From Bradyrhizobium iriomotense (GTDB lineage: Bacteria; Pseudomonadota; Alphaproteobacteria; Rhizobiales; Xanthobacteraceae): 64,000 nucleotides of DNA. A program made the translations under genes and the position numbers. The stretch lies in contig NZ_BSOW01000016.1 of NCBI RefSeq assembly GCF_030160715.1, forward strand, positions 62,001 to 126,000, read 5' to 3'. The notes under the pieces are model-generated. The model had not been told where the DNA came from and did no database searches. It worked only from the letters and a program-made list of their open reading frames with translations. Shown here one piece after another: positions 43,715 to 55,200 of the stretch. Positions within the stretch are counted from its first letter, which is position 1; every line of letters starts with the position of its first letter.

Positions 43715-44626
43715 ATGCCGCTGCTCACGATTCATCACAAGACCGAATATCGCTACAACCGCCCGGTGGCGTTCGGCGAGCATCGCATCATGCTGCGTCC
43801 GCGCGACAGCCATGATCTGCGCGTGCTCGAAAGCCGTCTTCACATCTCGCCCCAGCCGATGTCGCTGCACTGGATCCACGACGTGTTCGGCAACTCGGTC
43901 GCGATTGCGAATTTCGACGAGCGCGCGGAGGTCTTGACGTTCGACTGGCACGTCACCGTCGAGCACAATCCGGTCGAGGAGTTCGCGCTGACGCCGGACG
44001 ATCCGGCCTATTTCTATCCCTTCGTCTATGACGACGAGGAATTCCCCGACCTCATGCACTACGTCACGCCGCAATACACCGATCCCGATGGCGAGCTGTC
44101 GGAATGGGCGCGCAGTTTCCTCGATGAGGAGGCGCCGACGCCGACGTTCAAGATCCTGAGCGGCATGACGCACGGCATCCGCAAAGCCTTCAAATATCGC
44201 AAGCGTCACGAGCAGGGCACGCAGCATCCGCTCGACACGCTGCAGACCGGAGGCGGCACCTGCCGCGATTATGCGCTGTTCATGATCGAGGCGCTGCGCC
44301 GGCTCGGCATCGCCGCACGATTCGTCTCCGGCTACATCTTCGTGCCGGAGGATCTCGAGACGCGCCATGTCGGCGGCGGCTCGACCCACGCGTGGGTGCA
44401 GGTTTACCTGCCGAGCGCGGGCTGGATCGAGTTCGATCCGACCAACGGCATCGTCGGCACGCGCGACCTGATCCGCGTCGCGGTGGCGCGCGAACCGCGC
44501 CAGGCGATCCCGCTGCATGGCGTCTATCTCGGTTCCGCCGAGGCGTTCGAGGCCATGGAGGTGAACATCAAGGTGGTCTCGGACGACCAAGAGAACGACG
44601 AAAAGCTGGAGACGGAGGTTTTGTAG
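43715..44626 (+). CDS. transglutaminase family protein (catalytic residues intact)
   Basis: 303 residues. An N-terminal beta-rich domain (LTIHHKTEYRYNRPVAFGEHRIMLRPR) typical of bacterial transglutaminase-like proteins is followed by the core with Cys in GGGTCRDYALFMIEALRRLG, His in STHAWVQVYLPSAGW and Asp in EFDPTNGIV. A thiol-peptidase or acyltransferase activity is expected. The next gene, a paralogue, starts at the base after its stop. Confidence 0.9.
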   Translation: MPLLTIHHKTEYRYNRPVAFGEHRIMLRPRDSHDLRVLESRLHISPQPMSLHWIHDVFGNSVAIANFDERAEVLTFDWHVTVEHNPVEEFALTPDDPAYFYPFVYDDEEFPDLMHYVTPQYTDPDGELSEWARSFLDEEAPTPTFKILSGMTHGIRKAFKYRKRHEQGTQHPLDTLQTGGGTCRDYALFMIEALRRLGIAARFVSGYIFVPEDLETRHVGGGSTHAWVQVYLPSAGWIEFDPTNGIVGTRDLIRVAVAREPRQAIPLHGVYLGSAEAFEAMEVNIKVVSDDQENDEKLETEVL

Positions 44627-45442
44627 ATGGACATCAAGGTCGGCTTCGAAATCGCTTACGCCGCGCCACAGCCGACGCCGATGGTCATCATGCTCAACAT
44701 CCACCCCTCGCGTCAGGCCGACATCGTCGGCAGGGAGATGGTGGTGGCGGAGCCGGACGTGCCGATCCGCTTCTATCACGACAGCTTCGGCAATATCTGC
44801 GGCCGTCTCGTCGCGCCCGCGGGCGGCGTCACGCTCAAGGGCAGCGCGCTGGTGCGCGACACCGGCCTGCCTGATGAGGTGATGCCTTCAGCGCAGCAAT
44901 TGCCGATCGAGCAGCTGCCCAACGAGCTGCTGCTCTATCTGATGCCGAGCCGCTACTGCGAGACCGACAAGCTCACCGACATCGCCTGGTCGCTGTTTGG
45001 CAAGACTGAGCCTGGCTGGCAGCGCGTTTGCGCGATCACCGGGTTCGTGCATGGGCACGTCACCTTCGGATACGAACACGCCCATCACATGAAGTCCGCG
45101 CACGACGTCTATGAAAGCCGTTCCGGCGTCTGTCGCGATTTCGCGCATCTCGCGGTCGCCTTCTGCCGCTGCATGGGCATTCCGGCGCGCTACTGCACCG
45201 GCTATATGGGCGACATCGGCATTCCGCCCGAACCGTTCCCAATGGATTTTTCCGGCTGGTTTCAGGTCTACCTCTCCGGCAAGTGGCTCACCTTCGATGC
45301 CCGCCACAATGTCCCGCGCATCGGCCGCATCCTGATGGCCACGGGCCGCGATGCCGCCGACGTCGCGCTGTCGACGAGCTTCGGCCGGATGGAGTTGAGG
45401 AAGTTCGAGGTCGTCAGCGATGAGGTGGTGAAGGTGGCGTGA
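44627..45442 (+). CDS. transglutaminase family protein lacking the usual catalytic His
   Basis: 271 residues. Core motifs: nucleophile Cys in SRSGVCRDFAHLAVAFCRCMG and Asp in WLTFDARHNVPRIGR, but the usual HAW before the third strand is FSGWFQVYL, so His is replaced by Ser. The protein may be inactive or use another base. It abuts the intact paralogue upstream without spacing, which suggests they work as a pair. Family architecture with N-terminal beta-domain is otherwise complete. Confidence 0.88.
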   Translation: MDIKVGFEIAYAAPQPTPMVIMLNIHPSRQADIVGREMVVAEPDVPIRFYHDSFGNICGRLVAPAGGVTLKGSALVRDTGLPDEVMPSAQQLPIEQLPNELLLYLMPSRYCETDKLTDIAWSLFGKTEPGWQRVCAITGFVHGHVTFGYEHAHHMKSAHDVYESRSGVCRDFAHLAVAFCRCMGIPARYCTGYMGDIGIPPEPFPMDFSGWFQVYLSGKWLTFDARHNVPRIGRILMATGRDAADVALSTSFGRMELRKFEVVSDEVVKVA

Positions 45443-45454
45443 GCGAACGCGCCT

Positions 45455-45535
45455 CGTCATTGCAAGCGAAGCAATCCAGACTGTCTCCGCGGAAAGACTC
45501 TGGATTGCTTCGTCGCTACGCTCCTCGCAATGACG
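45455..45535. repeat. CGTCATTGCAAGCGAAGCAATCCAG inverted repeat element
   Basis: Imperfect arms CGTCATTGC...GCAATCCAGA and TCTGGATTGC...GCAATGACG. A genus-typical dispersed element. A short hairpin of the 38215 family follows at 45567-45596. Confidence 0.75.
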
Positions 45536-45643
45536 GTGTTTATTGGGCCCACTGCCCCTCCCAATCGTCGTCCTGGCTTTCGCCGGGACGACACCGAGTG
45601 TGTGGCGCTGTTGTTCCCTACGATTGACGGCTATAGACACCCC

Positions 45644-46042
45644 ATGACCACCGATCGTCTTTTCGTCTACGGCACCTTGATGCGCGGCTTCGACCATCCG
45701 ATGGCGCGGCTGTTGGCGGCGCATGCGGATTTCCTTGGGGATGCGACCTGTTGCGGCCGGCTCGTTCTCGTGAAGCATTATCCGGGGCTCCTGCTGTCGG
45801 ACGTTGCGTCCGACATCGTGCACGGTGAGCTCTTCCGCCTGCGCGCGCCCGACGAGCTCTTGCGCGAGCTCGACATGTACGAGGCCTGCGGCGAAGGCTT
45901 TCCCGAGCCGACCGAATATCTGCGCGCGCTGGTCGACGTCACGCTTGCGGATGGCGCGACCGAGAAGGCCTGGACCTACGTCTACAACTGGCCGGTCACG
46001 GAGCTGCCGCGCATCGAGTCAGGCCGATTCCTCGAGCACTAG
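45644..46042 (+). CDS. gamma-glutamylcyclotransferase family protein
   Basis: 132 residues from ATG 45644. AIG2/GGCT fold: LFVYGTLMRGFDHPMARLL holds the conserved YGTL and Gly, with HGELFRLRAPDELLRELDMYEACGEG supplying the catalytic Glu region and a Tyr-rich C-terminus (YVYNWPVTELPRIESG). Predicted to cyclise gamma-glutamyl amines to 5-oxoproline. Its TAG overlaps the stop of the chlorite dismutase gene on the other strand (shared CTAG). Confidence 0.9.
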   Translation: MTTDRLFVYGTLMRGFDHPMARLLAAHADFLGDATCCGRLVLVKHYPGLLLSDVASDIVHGELFRLRAPDELLRELDMYEACGEGFPEPTEYLRALVDVTLADGATEKAWTYVYNWPVTELPRIESGRFLEH

Positions 46043-46602
46043 GCCGCCAAAACCTCGCGGACCACGCGCACGTCGACCTCGCGCTCGACGTAGCGCCACT
46101 CTTCTGTCGTGCGCAGCATCGCGACCAGCTCCTCGAACAGCGAGGCGTGAGCGGGCGCGAATTCGAACCAGGTCAGGAAATCGAAGGGCTCGCCGAGATC
46201 GCGGCAGTGATAGAGCTGCCGCGCGATCGCCGGCAAGAAGCGCAGGCTGCTCGCGATATGGTGCGATTTGTCCTCGAAGATCGCGCGCCGCTCATCGGCC
46301 GTCAGGTCCCACCAGGCGGGCGTTTTGCGGATCGGGATCAGCGCCGCGCAAGTCGCCTCGGCGCGGCCGAGCCCCGCCTGCACGGCGACGAGCTCCTGCT
46401 TCTCGGCGCGCTCGGTGTAGCGCAAATGGCTGGCGACGCCGACCAGCCGCCAGGAATTGCGCGACGGCACCAGCGGCAGCGCGACGGCCTCGCTGTCGTT
46501 CACCGACAGCGCCGGCATGAATGGCAGGGGATCGCCCTTCACGGGGGCCATCGAGGTCACGCGCCAGCCCCCGCTCTGGCCGCCGCGAAACGTCCTGAAC
46601 AT
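46039..46602 (-). CDS. chlorite dismutase family protein (short, dimeric type)
   Basis: 187 residues. Closely resembles the short lineage-II chlorite dismutases described from Nitrobacter: GVASHLRYTERAEKQEL, AALIPIRKTPAWWDLTADERRAIFEDKSHH, ARQLYHCRDLGEPFDFLTWFEF and ATTEEWRYVEREVDVRVVRE-like end. The His in LYHC is the expected proximal haem ligand. It should bind haem and could convert chlorite to chloride and O2; no perchlorate genes are nearby. Convergent with the GGCT gene. Confidence 0.88.
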   Translation of the reverse strand: MFRTFRGGQSGGWRVTSMAPVKGDPLPFMPALSVNDSEAVALPLVPSRNSWRLVGVASHLRYTERAEKQELVAVQAGLGRAEATCAALIPIRKTPAWWDLTADERRAIFEDKSHHIASSLRFLPAIARQLYHCRDLGEPFDFLTWFEFAPAHASLFEELVAMLRTTEEWRYVEREVDVRVVREVLAA

Positions 46603-46650
46603 GGCGCCATGGAAGCGTGGAACCGGGCGCTGTTCAAGCCGCTTTTCCAG

Positions 46651-46699
46651 CCATCGTCATTCCGGGCTCGCGCTGCCGCGCGCCCCGGAATGACGATGG
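46651..46699. repeat. CCATCGTCATTCCGGG inverted repeat
   Basis: 16-bp arms around GCTCGCGCTGCCGCGCG; same family as 32593-32716 and 55989-56095. Confidence 0.8.
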
Positions 46700-46820
46700 G
46701 GTGAGGGCTGTGAATAGGTCGAATAACTCGGATAAGCCCGACAAACCTGACTTTCCGGCCGGGCGTCCCTATATCCCTAACCCTTCGCCCGACTCACATC
46801 GTTCGCGCTAGAATCACCGT

Positions 46821-48827
46821 ATGCGCTTCACGCCCCAATTCCTCGACGAGCTGCGTGCCCGGCTTTCGGTCTCCGAAGTCGTAGGCAAGCGCGTGAAGCT
46901 GAAGAAGGCGGGGCGGGAGTGGAAGGGGCTCTCGCCGTTCCAGCAGGAGAAGACGCCGTCCTTCTACGTCAACGACCAGAAGGGCTTTTACCACGACTTC
47001 TCCTCCGGCAAGCACGGCGACATCATCGACTTCATGATGGAGACCGACGGCCTGCCGTTTGCCGAAGCGGTCGAGCGGCTCGCGAACATGGCCGGGCTGC
47101 CGCTGCCTGCGGTGACGCCCGATGCGGCGCGGCACGAGCAGCGGCGCAAGTCGCTGCACGACGTCATGGAGCTCGCGGCCAAGTTTTTCGCGGAAACGCT
47201 GGCCTCGCGCGTCGGGGCCAAGGCACGCGGCTATCTCGCCGATCGCGCGATCTCGCCGGCGACGCAATTGCAGTTCCGCCTCGGCTATGCGCCGCCGCCG
47301 CCCGATCGTTTTGCGCTGAAGGAGCATCTCGGCAAGCTCGGCGTCTCGGTCGAGGACATGATCGAGACGGGCTTGCTGGTCGCCGGCAACGACATCCCCG
47401 TACCCTATGACCGCTTCCGCGATCGCGTGATGTTTCCGATCACCGATTTGCGCGGCCGCGTCATCGCCTTCGGCGGGCGGGCGCTGGAGAAGGACGTACC
47501 GGCAAAGTACCTGAACTCGCCGGAGACGCCGCTCTTCCACAAGGGCGACAATCTCTACAACCACGCCACTGCGCGGAAAGCCACGCATGACGGCGCGGCG
47601 CTGATCGTGGTCGAAGGCTATGTCGACGTCATTGCGATGGTCACCGCCGGCTTTGCCGGTGCGGTGGCGCCGCTCGGTACCGCGCTGACCGAAAGCCAGC
47701 TCGCGCTGCTCTGGAAGATGGCGGACGAGCCGATCCTCTGCTTCGACGGCGACAAGGCCGGCCAGAAGGCCGCTTATCGTGCTGCTGACCTTGCCTTGCC
47801 TTTCCTCGCTCCGGGAAAGAGCCTGCGCTTCGCGTTGCTGCCGGAGGGGCAGGACCCCGACGATCTCGTGCGCTCGGGTGGCCGCGGCGCGGTCGAGGAG
47901 GTGATCGCGGCGGCACGGCCGCTTGCGGACGTGATCTGGTCGCGCGAGTTAGAGGCCGGCAGCTTCGTCACGCCCGAGCGCCGCGCGGCGCTGGAAGCGC
48001 GCATCAACGAGCTCAGCAACGGCATCCGCGACGAGGTCGTGCGCCGTTATTACCGCCAGGACCTCGCCCAGCGCCTCCAGCGCACCTTTGCACCTGAAGG
48101 GGGTGGCCGCGGCGGTTTCGCCGGCCGTGGCAATTTCCGCTCGCAACCCGGCCGGACCTTCCAGCCCCGCGGCGGGGTCGGCCCGAATCGATTCGCCGCA
48201 CCTGGGCGCCGCGGCGGCCCGATTCCCACCTCGCTCCCCTCCGGCCCCTACCAGGCGGCGAGCCCGCAGCTTGCGGCAAGCCCGATCATGCGGGGACAGC
48301 GCAGCGCCATCTCGCGCCGGGAGGCGCTGATCCTGCAAAGCCTGATCAACCACCCCTGGCTGCTGCACGATCATCTGGAGGAGGTGGCGGCGCTGGAGCT
48401 GGCCCACCCCGAGGCCCACAAGCTCCGCGCCGGTATCATAGCGGCCTTCGCCAACGACCATCATCACAGCCCGGACCCGACCGAGCAGGCCGAGAAGATG
48501 CGCGCCGACCTCGATCGGGGCGGATTTTCCCCGCTACTTCAAAGGGTTGAGCGCGCCATCACGACCCAGGCGGTGTTCGGGGCGCGCGAGGGCGCGGCAC
48601 GGGATGACGTTCTTGCGACCTGGAATCAGCTCGTCGCCTTGCATCGGCAATGGCATTCACTACTTAGGGAGCTGAAGGACGCCGAGCTGGCCTTGGGGGA
48701 AGACCCCAGCGAGGCCAATTTGGCATGGCTGCGTGACGTCAAGGCCAGGATGGCCGAGGTCGACGGTACCGAAGCCCTGATCGAGGGTTTTGGCGAGCTG
48801 TCGGGCCGGTTTCAGAAGAGCGTGTGA
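46821..48827 (+). CDS. dnaG: DNA primase DnaG
   Basis: 668 residues. Primase that lays RNA primers at the fork with DnaB. The N-terminal zinc-domain fold is recognisable (GLSPFQQEKTPSFYV, GFYHDFSSGKHGDIIDF), but all four zinc ligands are replaced (Ser38, Gln41, Asp59, Ser62). The TOPRIM core is intact (LIVVEGYVDVIAM, CFDGDKAGQKAAYRAA, PEGQDPDDLV). A Gly/Arg/Pro-rich linker (about 430-490) leads to the DnaB-binding C-terminus. Upstream of rpoD, as usual for the macromolecular-synthesis cluster. Confidence 0.97.
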   Translation: MRFTPQFLDELRARLSVSEVVGKRVKLKKAGREWKGLSPFQQEKTPSFYVNDQKGFYHDFSSGKHGDIIDFMMETDGLPFAEAVERLANMAGLPLPAVTPDAARHEQRRKSLHDVMELAAKFFAETLASRVGAKARGYLADRAISPATQLQFRLGYAPPPPDRFALKEHLGKLGVSVEDMIETGLLVAGNDIPVPYDRFRDRVMFPITDLRGRVIAFGGRALEKDVPAKYLNSPETPLFHKGDNLYNHATARKATHDGAALIVVEGYVDVIAMVTAGFAGAVAPLGTALTESQLALLWKMADEPILCFDGDKAGQKAAYRAADLALPFLAPGKSLRFALLPEGQDPDDLVRSGGRGAVEEVIAAARPLADVIWSRELEAGSFVTPERRAALEARINELSNGIRDEVVRRYYRQDLAQRLQRTFAPEGGGRGGFAGRGNFRSQPGRTFQPRGGVGPNRFAAPGRRGGPIPTSLPSGPYQAASPQLAASPIMRGQRSAISRREALILQSLINHPWLLHDHLEEVAALELAHPEAHKLRAGIIAAFANDHHHSPDPTEQAEKMRADLDRGGFSPLLQRVERAITTQAVFGAREGAARDDVLATWNQLVALHRQWHSLLRELKDAELALGEDPSEANLAWLRDVKARMAEVDGTEALIEGFGELSGRFQKSV

Positions 48828-49204
48828 CGAAGAATCATGCGGACGGCCGGGGCCGGAACCGCAAAAAGACTCGCCAAATCCAAGGTTTGGCGGCAGAAAC
48901 AGGGTTAATCGAGGCTTAACGGTCTTGTAGCACTTTGGCCAACAGGCGGCCGCAGGCATAACAGACGCGTCAGGAATAAATCCGCGCATTCGCTGTTTGG
49001 CACTCTACCTGCATTCGCCGGCGACAAAGGGGCTCACGAAGCGTTAGGCAATTCCGGCGAGAGAAAGTTCTGGGGTGGCGAGAGAGGTTTGCGCCGCCCT
49101 TTCCGTGTCGAGAGCTGACGAAGCGAGAGCGTCGAAACAGGTTCAAGTGAATTCAGGCAGGCGCCATGCGAGCCGCCTGTATGAAGCGCGTTTAGGAGCA
49201 ATGG
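48828..49204. other. dnaG-rpoD spacer
   Basis: 377 bases without a gene. A hairpin CGCCAAA-TCCAAGG-TTTGGCG at about 48872-48893 has no T-run. The stretch 48900-49010 is the likely rpoD promoter and leader; no ribosomal protein S21 gene is present here. Confidence 0.5.
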
Positions 49205-51364
<2,160 letters not shown>

Positions 51365-51408
51365 TGCGAGATTGAATTTGGCCGGGTTCAGCCTGGCCTC
51401 AGCCTCAA

Positions 51409-51444
51409 ATAAACGGCGGGCCGAAAAGCCCGCCGTTTATTTTT
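51409..51444 (+). terminator. intrinsic terminator of rpoD
   Basis: 13-bp perfect stem ATAAACGGCGGGC / GCCCGCCGTTTAT with loop CGAAAA, followed by TTTT. Confidence 0.92.
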
Positions 51445-51726
51445 GGTCTTCAGCGTCACCCGGGGCTGGCAAGGGCGACAACTTAAGATAGAATTCTATC
51501 GCTGGATCGATCTGGTGGCAAGATAAAATTGTGACAGGGCGGTGTCGGAGTGAGTGCGATAAACATGTGTTGATCGCCGTCGCGTTTTGCGTTCCGGGTT
51601 CCAACGATTTGCTTGGCCTGCGGAACTATCCTGATCACGCCACCGCGATTGGAACTCGCCGTGTTTGTATGCGGAAGCAGCGAGTTGCATCGGTTCCATC
51701 GCGCATCGATGGACGACGCGTGCACG
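51445..51726. other. spacer between rpoD terminator and repeat-flanked region
   Basis: About 280 bases, AT-richer than its neighbours at 51480-51560. Contains the perfect palindrome GATAGAATTCTATC (51487-51500). The plus-strand reading from 51613 (LACGTILITPPRLELAVFVCG) looks protein-like but runs into the antisense of the next gene; it may be a gene relic. Confidence 0.4.
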
Positions 51727-52053
51727 CTAACGCGGCTCGCCGACCAGCTTCTGCGGCGCCGGCTGCAGCTTTCCGCCGCCTCCGCCGTCATCCTCCTTGC
51801 GTCCCTGCGCCATGATCGCGCTGCCCATCGCGGCCGAGCCGAAGGTGACGAGGAAGGAACCGAGCAGCAGGAAGATCGCAACGCCCGGCGCGTCGTCGGC
51901 GAAGATCAGATCACGCAAGTGGGCGGGATTGATGAGCAGCAGCCCGCCGACGAGCAGCGCCGCGGCGCAGGCGCCGATCGCGAGGTTGATGGCGAGCAGG
52001 CGGAACAGGGGCACGCGCAGGAGCGGGACGCGCGGTGATTTGTCGGTGTGCAT
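51727..52053 (-). CDS. small membrane protein (copy A, complete)
   Basis: 108 residues from ATG 52053. Two membrane helices (FRLLAINLAIGACAAALLVGGLLL, APGVAIFLLLGSFLVTFGSAA) and a Gly-rich basic tail (GRKEDDGGGGGKLQPAPQK). 225 bases of it (51804-52028) are identical to 55641-55865 in a second gene 3.8 kb away; only the first 9 codons and the tail differ. The tail looks like the natural end of this family. Function unknown. Confidence 0.75.
   Translation of the reverse strand: MHTDKSPRVPLLRVPLFRLLAINLAIGACAAALLVGGLLLINPAHLRDLIFADDAPGVAIFLLLGSFLVTFGSAAMGSAIMAQGRKEDDGGGGGKLQPAPQKLVGEPR
51804..52028. repeat. 225-bp direct repeat, copy A
   Basis: Identical base for base to 55641-55865, same orientation. 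The pair brackets the KAP NTPase gene. Confidence 0.95.
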
Positions 52054-52248
52054 TAGACTAGATTCGAACTCGCTTGGACGATTGAACCCTAGCACCGGCG
52101 CGAAAGGCTTGAAGCTGGAAGCACGAATATCTCTCCGTCATTGCGGATGCAGCGCTGGAGGGTGGTCGTCCCATCTGTCCGGTGGTTCCGGCGTACGCAG
52201 GATGACGTGACGCTCGCGCGTCGCGGGACATCGAACATGTGACCCCGC

Positions 52249-55200
52249 CTACAGTGACCGGCGCAGCGCCTTGAAGGCATCGATCGCCTCTTTCGTGGGC
52301 GGCCAATCGTCCGGAAACTTCTGTTCGAAACCTTGCGCGCATCGCGCGATGATGGCTTCGCTCGGCGCGGTCCGGGGGGCGGCCGGGCCGGGGTGAGGCC
52401 GCACCGACCAGTCGGGAATATCCTGACAGAGCGCGATGATGCCGCCGAGCGCGACCAGTGTTGGCTCGCTGATCTTCAAGCTGGTGCCTGCGGCTGGCTT
52501 GATCGCAAACCAGCGGTCGAGCAGATCGGGCGTCTCGTGTGCGGGCCGCAACCGCATCGCTTGCAGGCGCAGCCGGTTCTGGTGACGCTTGATGCCGCGT
52601 GGCGTGGGATCGGCGGCGAAGACAGCGGGGTGCCAGACGGCCAGTGCTGCACGAAAGTCCTTGGAGTCCTCCACCTTGTCCTCTTTCGCCATGGTGATGC
52701 GCCGCGCGCCCAGCATCAGGATGAGCAGCAGGGCGATCGCCACCCCGAGATAGGGCGACACCTGGCGGTGAAGGATCAACTGCTCTGCCGTGCCCACCGG
52801 AATCTTGATGTCATCGATGCTGGTGGCGTCCGCCGTCGAATTCGGGGCGACGGTCGTGGGGCCCTGGACGGGACCGGCCTCGTTTCTCGCCGTCGAGGGG
52901 GGCGCAGCCTCGGGGGTAGCAACGGCAATAGGCAGACTGTTGGCCCATGACGCGACGAGCCAAATGACCAACAGCAACGCCATTGCTGGGATCCCGACAT
53001 CCGGAACATAGCGAAGCGCTACGCGGGCCCGGTCCGGCCACGGCGAGGCGTGGTCGCTGGGTCGCTCGTCGCCGAAGGACAGCCCGATGCTGTTTCGGAC
53101 GTCCACGTTGGGGACGGGGACTGTCAGGTTGAGGAGCTTCTTCAAATACTGCCTCGCCCTTTCCTGATCGTCGGCGAATTGCTTGGCGATGATCTCGACC
53201 ACCTTGGCTTCGTCCATGCCAAGGAAGATGAAGCAGGGACCCGCCGTGGTGAGGAAGTTGATGGACTCGAGCACCGCCATGAGCGTCTCGGGGGAGCAGC
53301 GGTCGAGATCGTCGATGAAGATGACGAGTCCCGGATTGGTCGAGGTTCGGAGCGCCTTGCCGGCAGCATCGAATTCCTTGGCGAACTTGTAACGGAAGCC
53401 GAGTTGCGCGCTGAAATCGGCCAGCTTGGCGTTGCCGCGCAACGTTGCCATCAGCTCGGACGGCTTCAGATTCAGAGTTCCGTAGATCTTGACGATGAGA
53501 AGCAGCAGGGTGCCGGCGCCGACAAAGACCACGTGGTCCAGCCATTGGCTTGCCTTGTCGACCCAGGTTCCGACCTTCGTCCAGTCGGATGTGTTGAGCA
53601 AAGTAGCGAGCGACGCCCCGATGGCGCTCCACTTGAAGGCCCAGGCCACGCTGACGACCACGGCGATCGCCAGAAACAGCGGGACGATATCCCGTCCCGC
53701 GTGCAGGTAGAGCAGCCGCATCCGGAACCATAGCCCCGACAGGCGCCAGGCCGAAGGAATGGCTTGGCCGCGGATGTTTTCGAGCAGGGCGGCCAGGATG
53801 CTCTGCTCCGTCTGGTGATGCCAGGCGTTGAACCAGACCGGGCTCGCACCGCGCTGGTGCAGATCTTCCGCCACGAGATTCATGAGCGAGCTCTTGCCCG
53901 TGCCCCAGGGGCCGGTGATCGCGATCGTCAACGGCGGGGTCGTGCTGGTGTTGCGCACGAACCGCGACAGCGCGAGCGCCAGCGGCTTCATCCCCAGCAC
54001 GTCGAGGTCGCGCCAGCCGATCGGCGTGTCGGATGTGCCGACGGCGGCGATGCCCTCGTCGATCCGGCTGTCGCGGAAATCTCTCCACGCGATCGCCGTA
54101 GCGAAGAAGGCAAGCGTGAAACCCGGCATCGCGAAGAAGAGCACCCAAGGGGCATAGTGCGACCGGTAGAATAGGCGCTCCCAGGTCTTCCCGCTGTCCG
54201 AGGTCTGGAAGATCGCCGGAAGCGGGCCCTCTTCGTTGCCGTCATTCCAGCCCGACGAGATCCAGCCGAATTGCTGGTCGGGTTGAAAATGCAGCGAGCG
54301 AAGGTTTGCCCCGGTCGGAAGGCTGATGAATTTGGTTTCATGGAAGACCACGTCGGGTGCGTTGGAACGGAGTCCCAGCGTCGTGCTCATCAGACGGCCA
54401 TCCGCGAACAGCACGAACATCCTAGCCGTGACGTCGCCGAACAACGTCGGCCCGCTTGCCCCCTCCGGCGGGAGGAGGCCGAAGAAATTCAATCGCGTGG
54501 ATGCCCCAGTCAGGCGCAGATATTCGCCGACGCTTCTTTCCAGCGTCGCACTCAACCGCGAGGCGCGGAATCCGCGAACCTTGTCATCCACACCGTACCC
54601 CGACAGGCTGAACGGCAGTTGCGTGTTGATGATGGCTTGGCGCGCCGAACTCTGGATGCCGGTCGTCGTCGTTCCGCCGAACGTATCGCTCGCTGGAATC
54701 AGCGGAAGAGACACGCTGTTGGTGACGAGGAAGGGGGCGGGATTCTGGTCGGTCGGAAATCCATCCCAGTGGCGTCCACCGTCAGTGCTGGCAGCGCCGT
54801 CATCTCCTCGCAGGCGCACGCACCGAAGGCCCCTCACGTCGCAGCCTGCCCAATAGGCGGCTTCGGACAGGGGCTGGCGCCGGGGAATGTCGGCGAAGCT
54901 CGGATCTGCGTTGGGCTCGGGGACCAATCGCGTTGGTCGCGGAGCAGGCCGGGCGGCCAGCTTTGAATCTGACGGCGGAGGCTGGTTTAACGGCTGCTGC
55001 TGTGGATTGAGAGGCCCCTGTGGCGACAGCAATTGCTGCTGAGCCGGATTCTTCGGGGACTTCGATGTGTCGTCCGCAGGAGCTAGATCGATCTTCGGTC
55101 CTAGCTTTCGACCCGGGGCCTCCTCGGCATAGGCCCGGTCAAGCCAGTTGAACGCAGCGCGTTGCGGGACTGCCTCCGGCATGGGTGGTCGCATGGAGAC

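Noticed and set aside
51613..52038. Plus-strand frame starting LACGTILITPPRLELAVFVCG
   Set aside because: After about 45 codons it runs antisense through the small membrane gene and its repeat; at best a gene relic.
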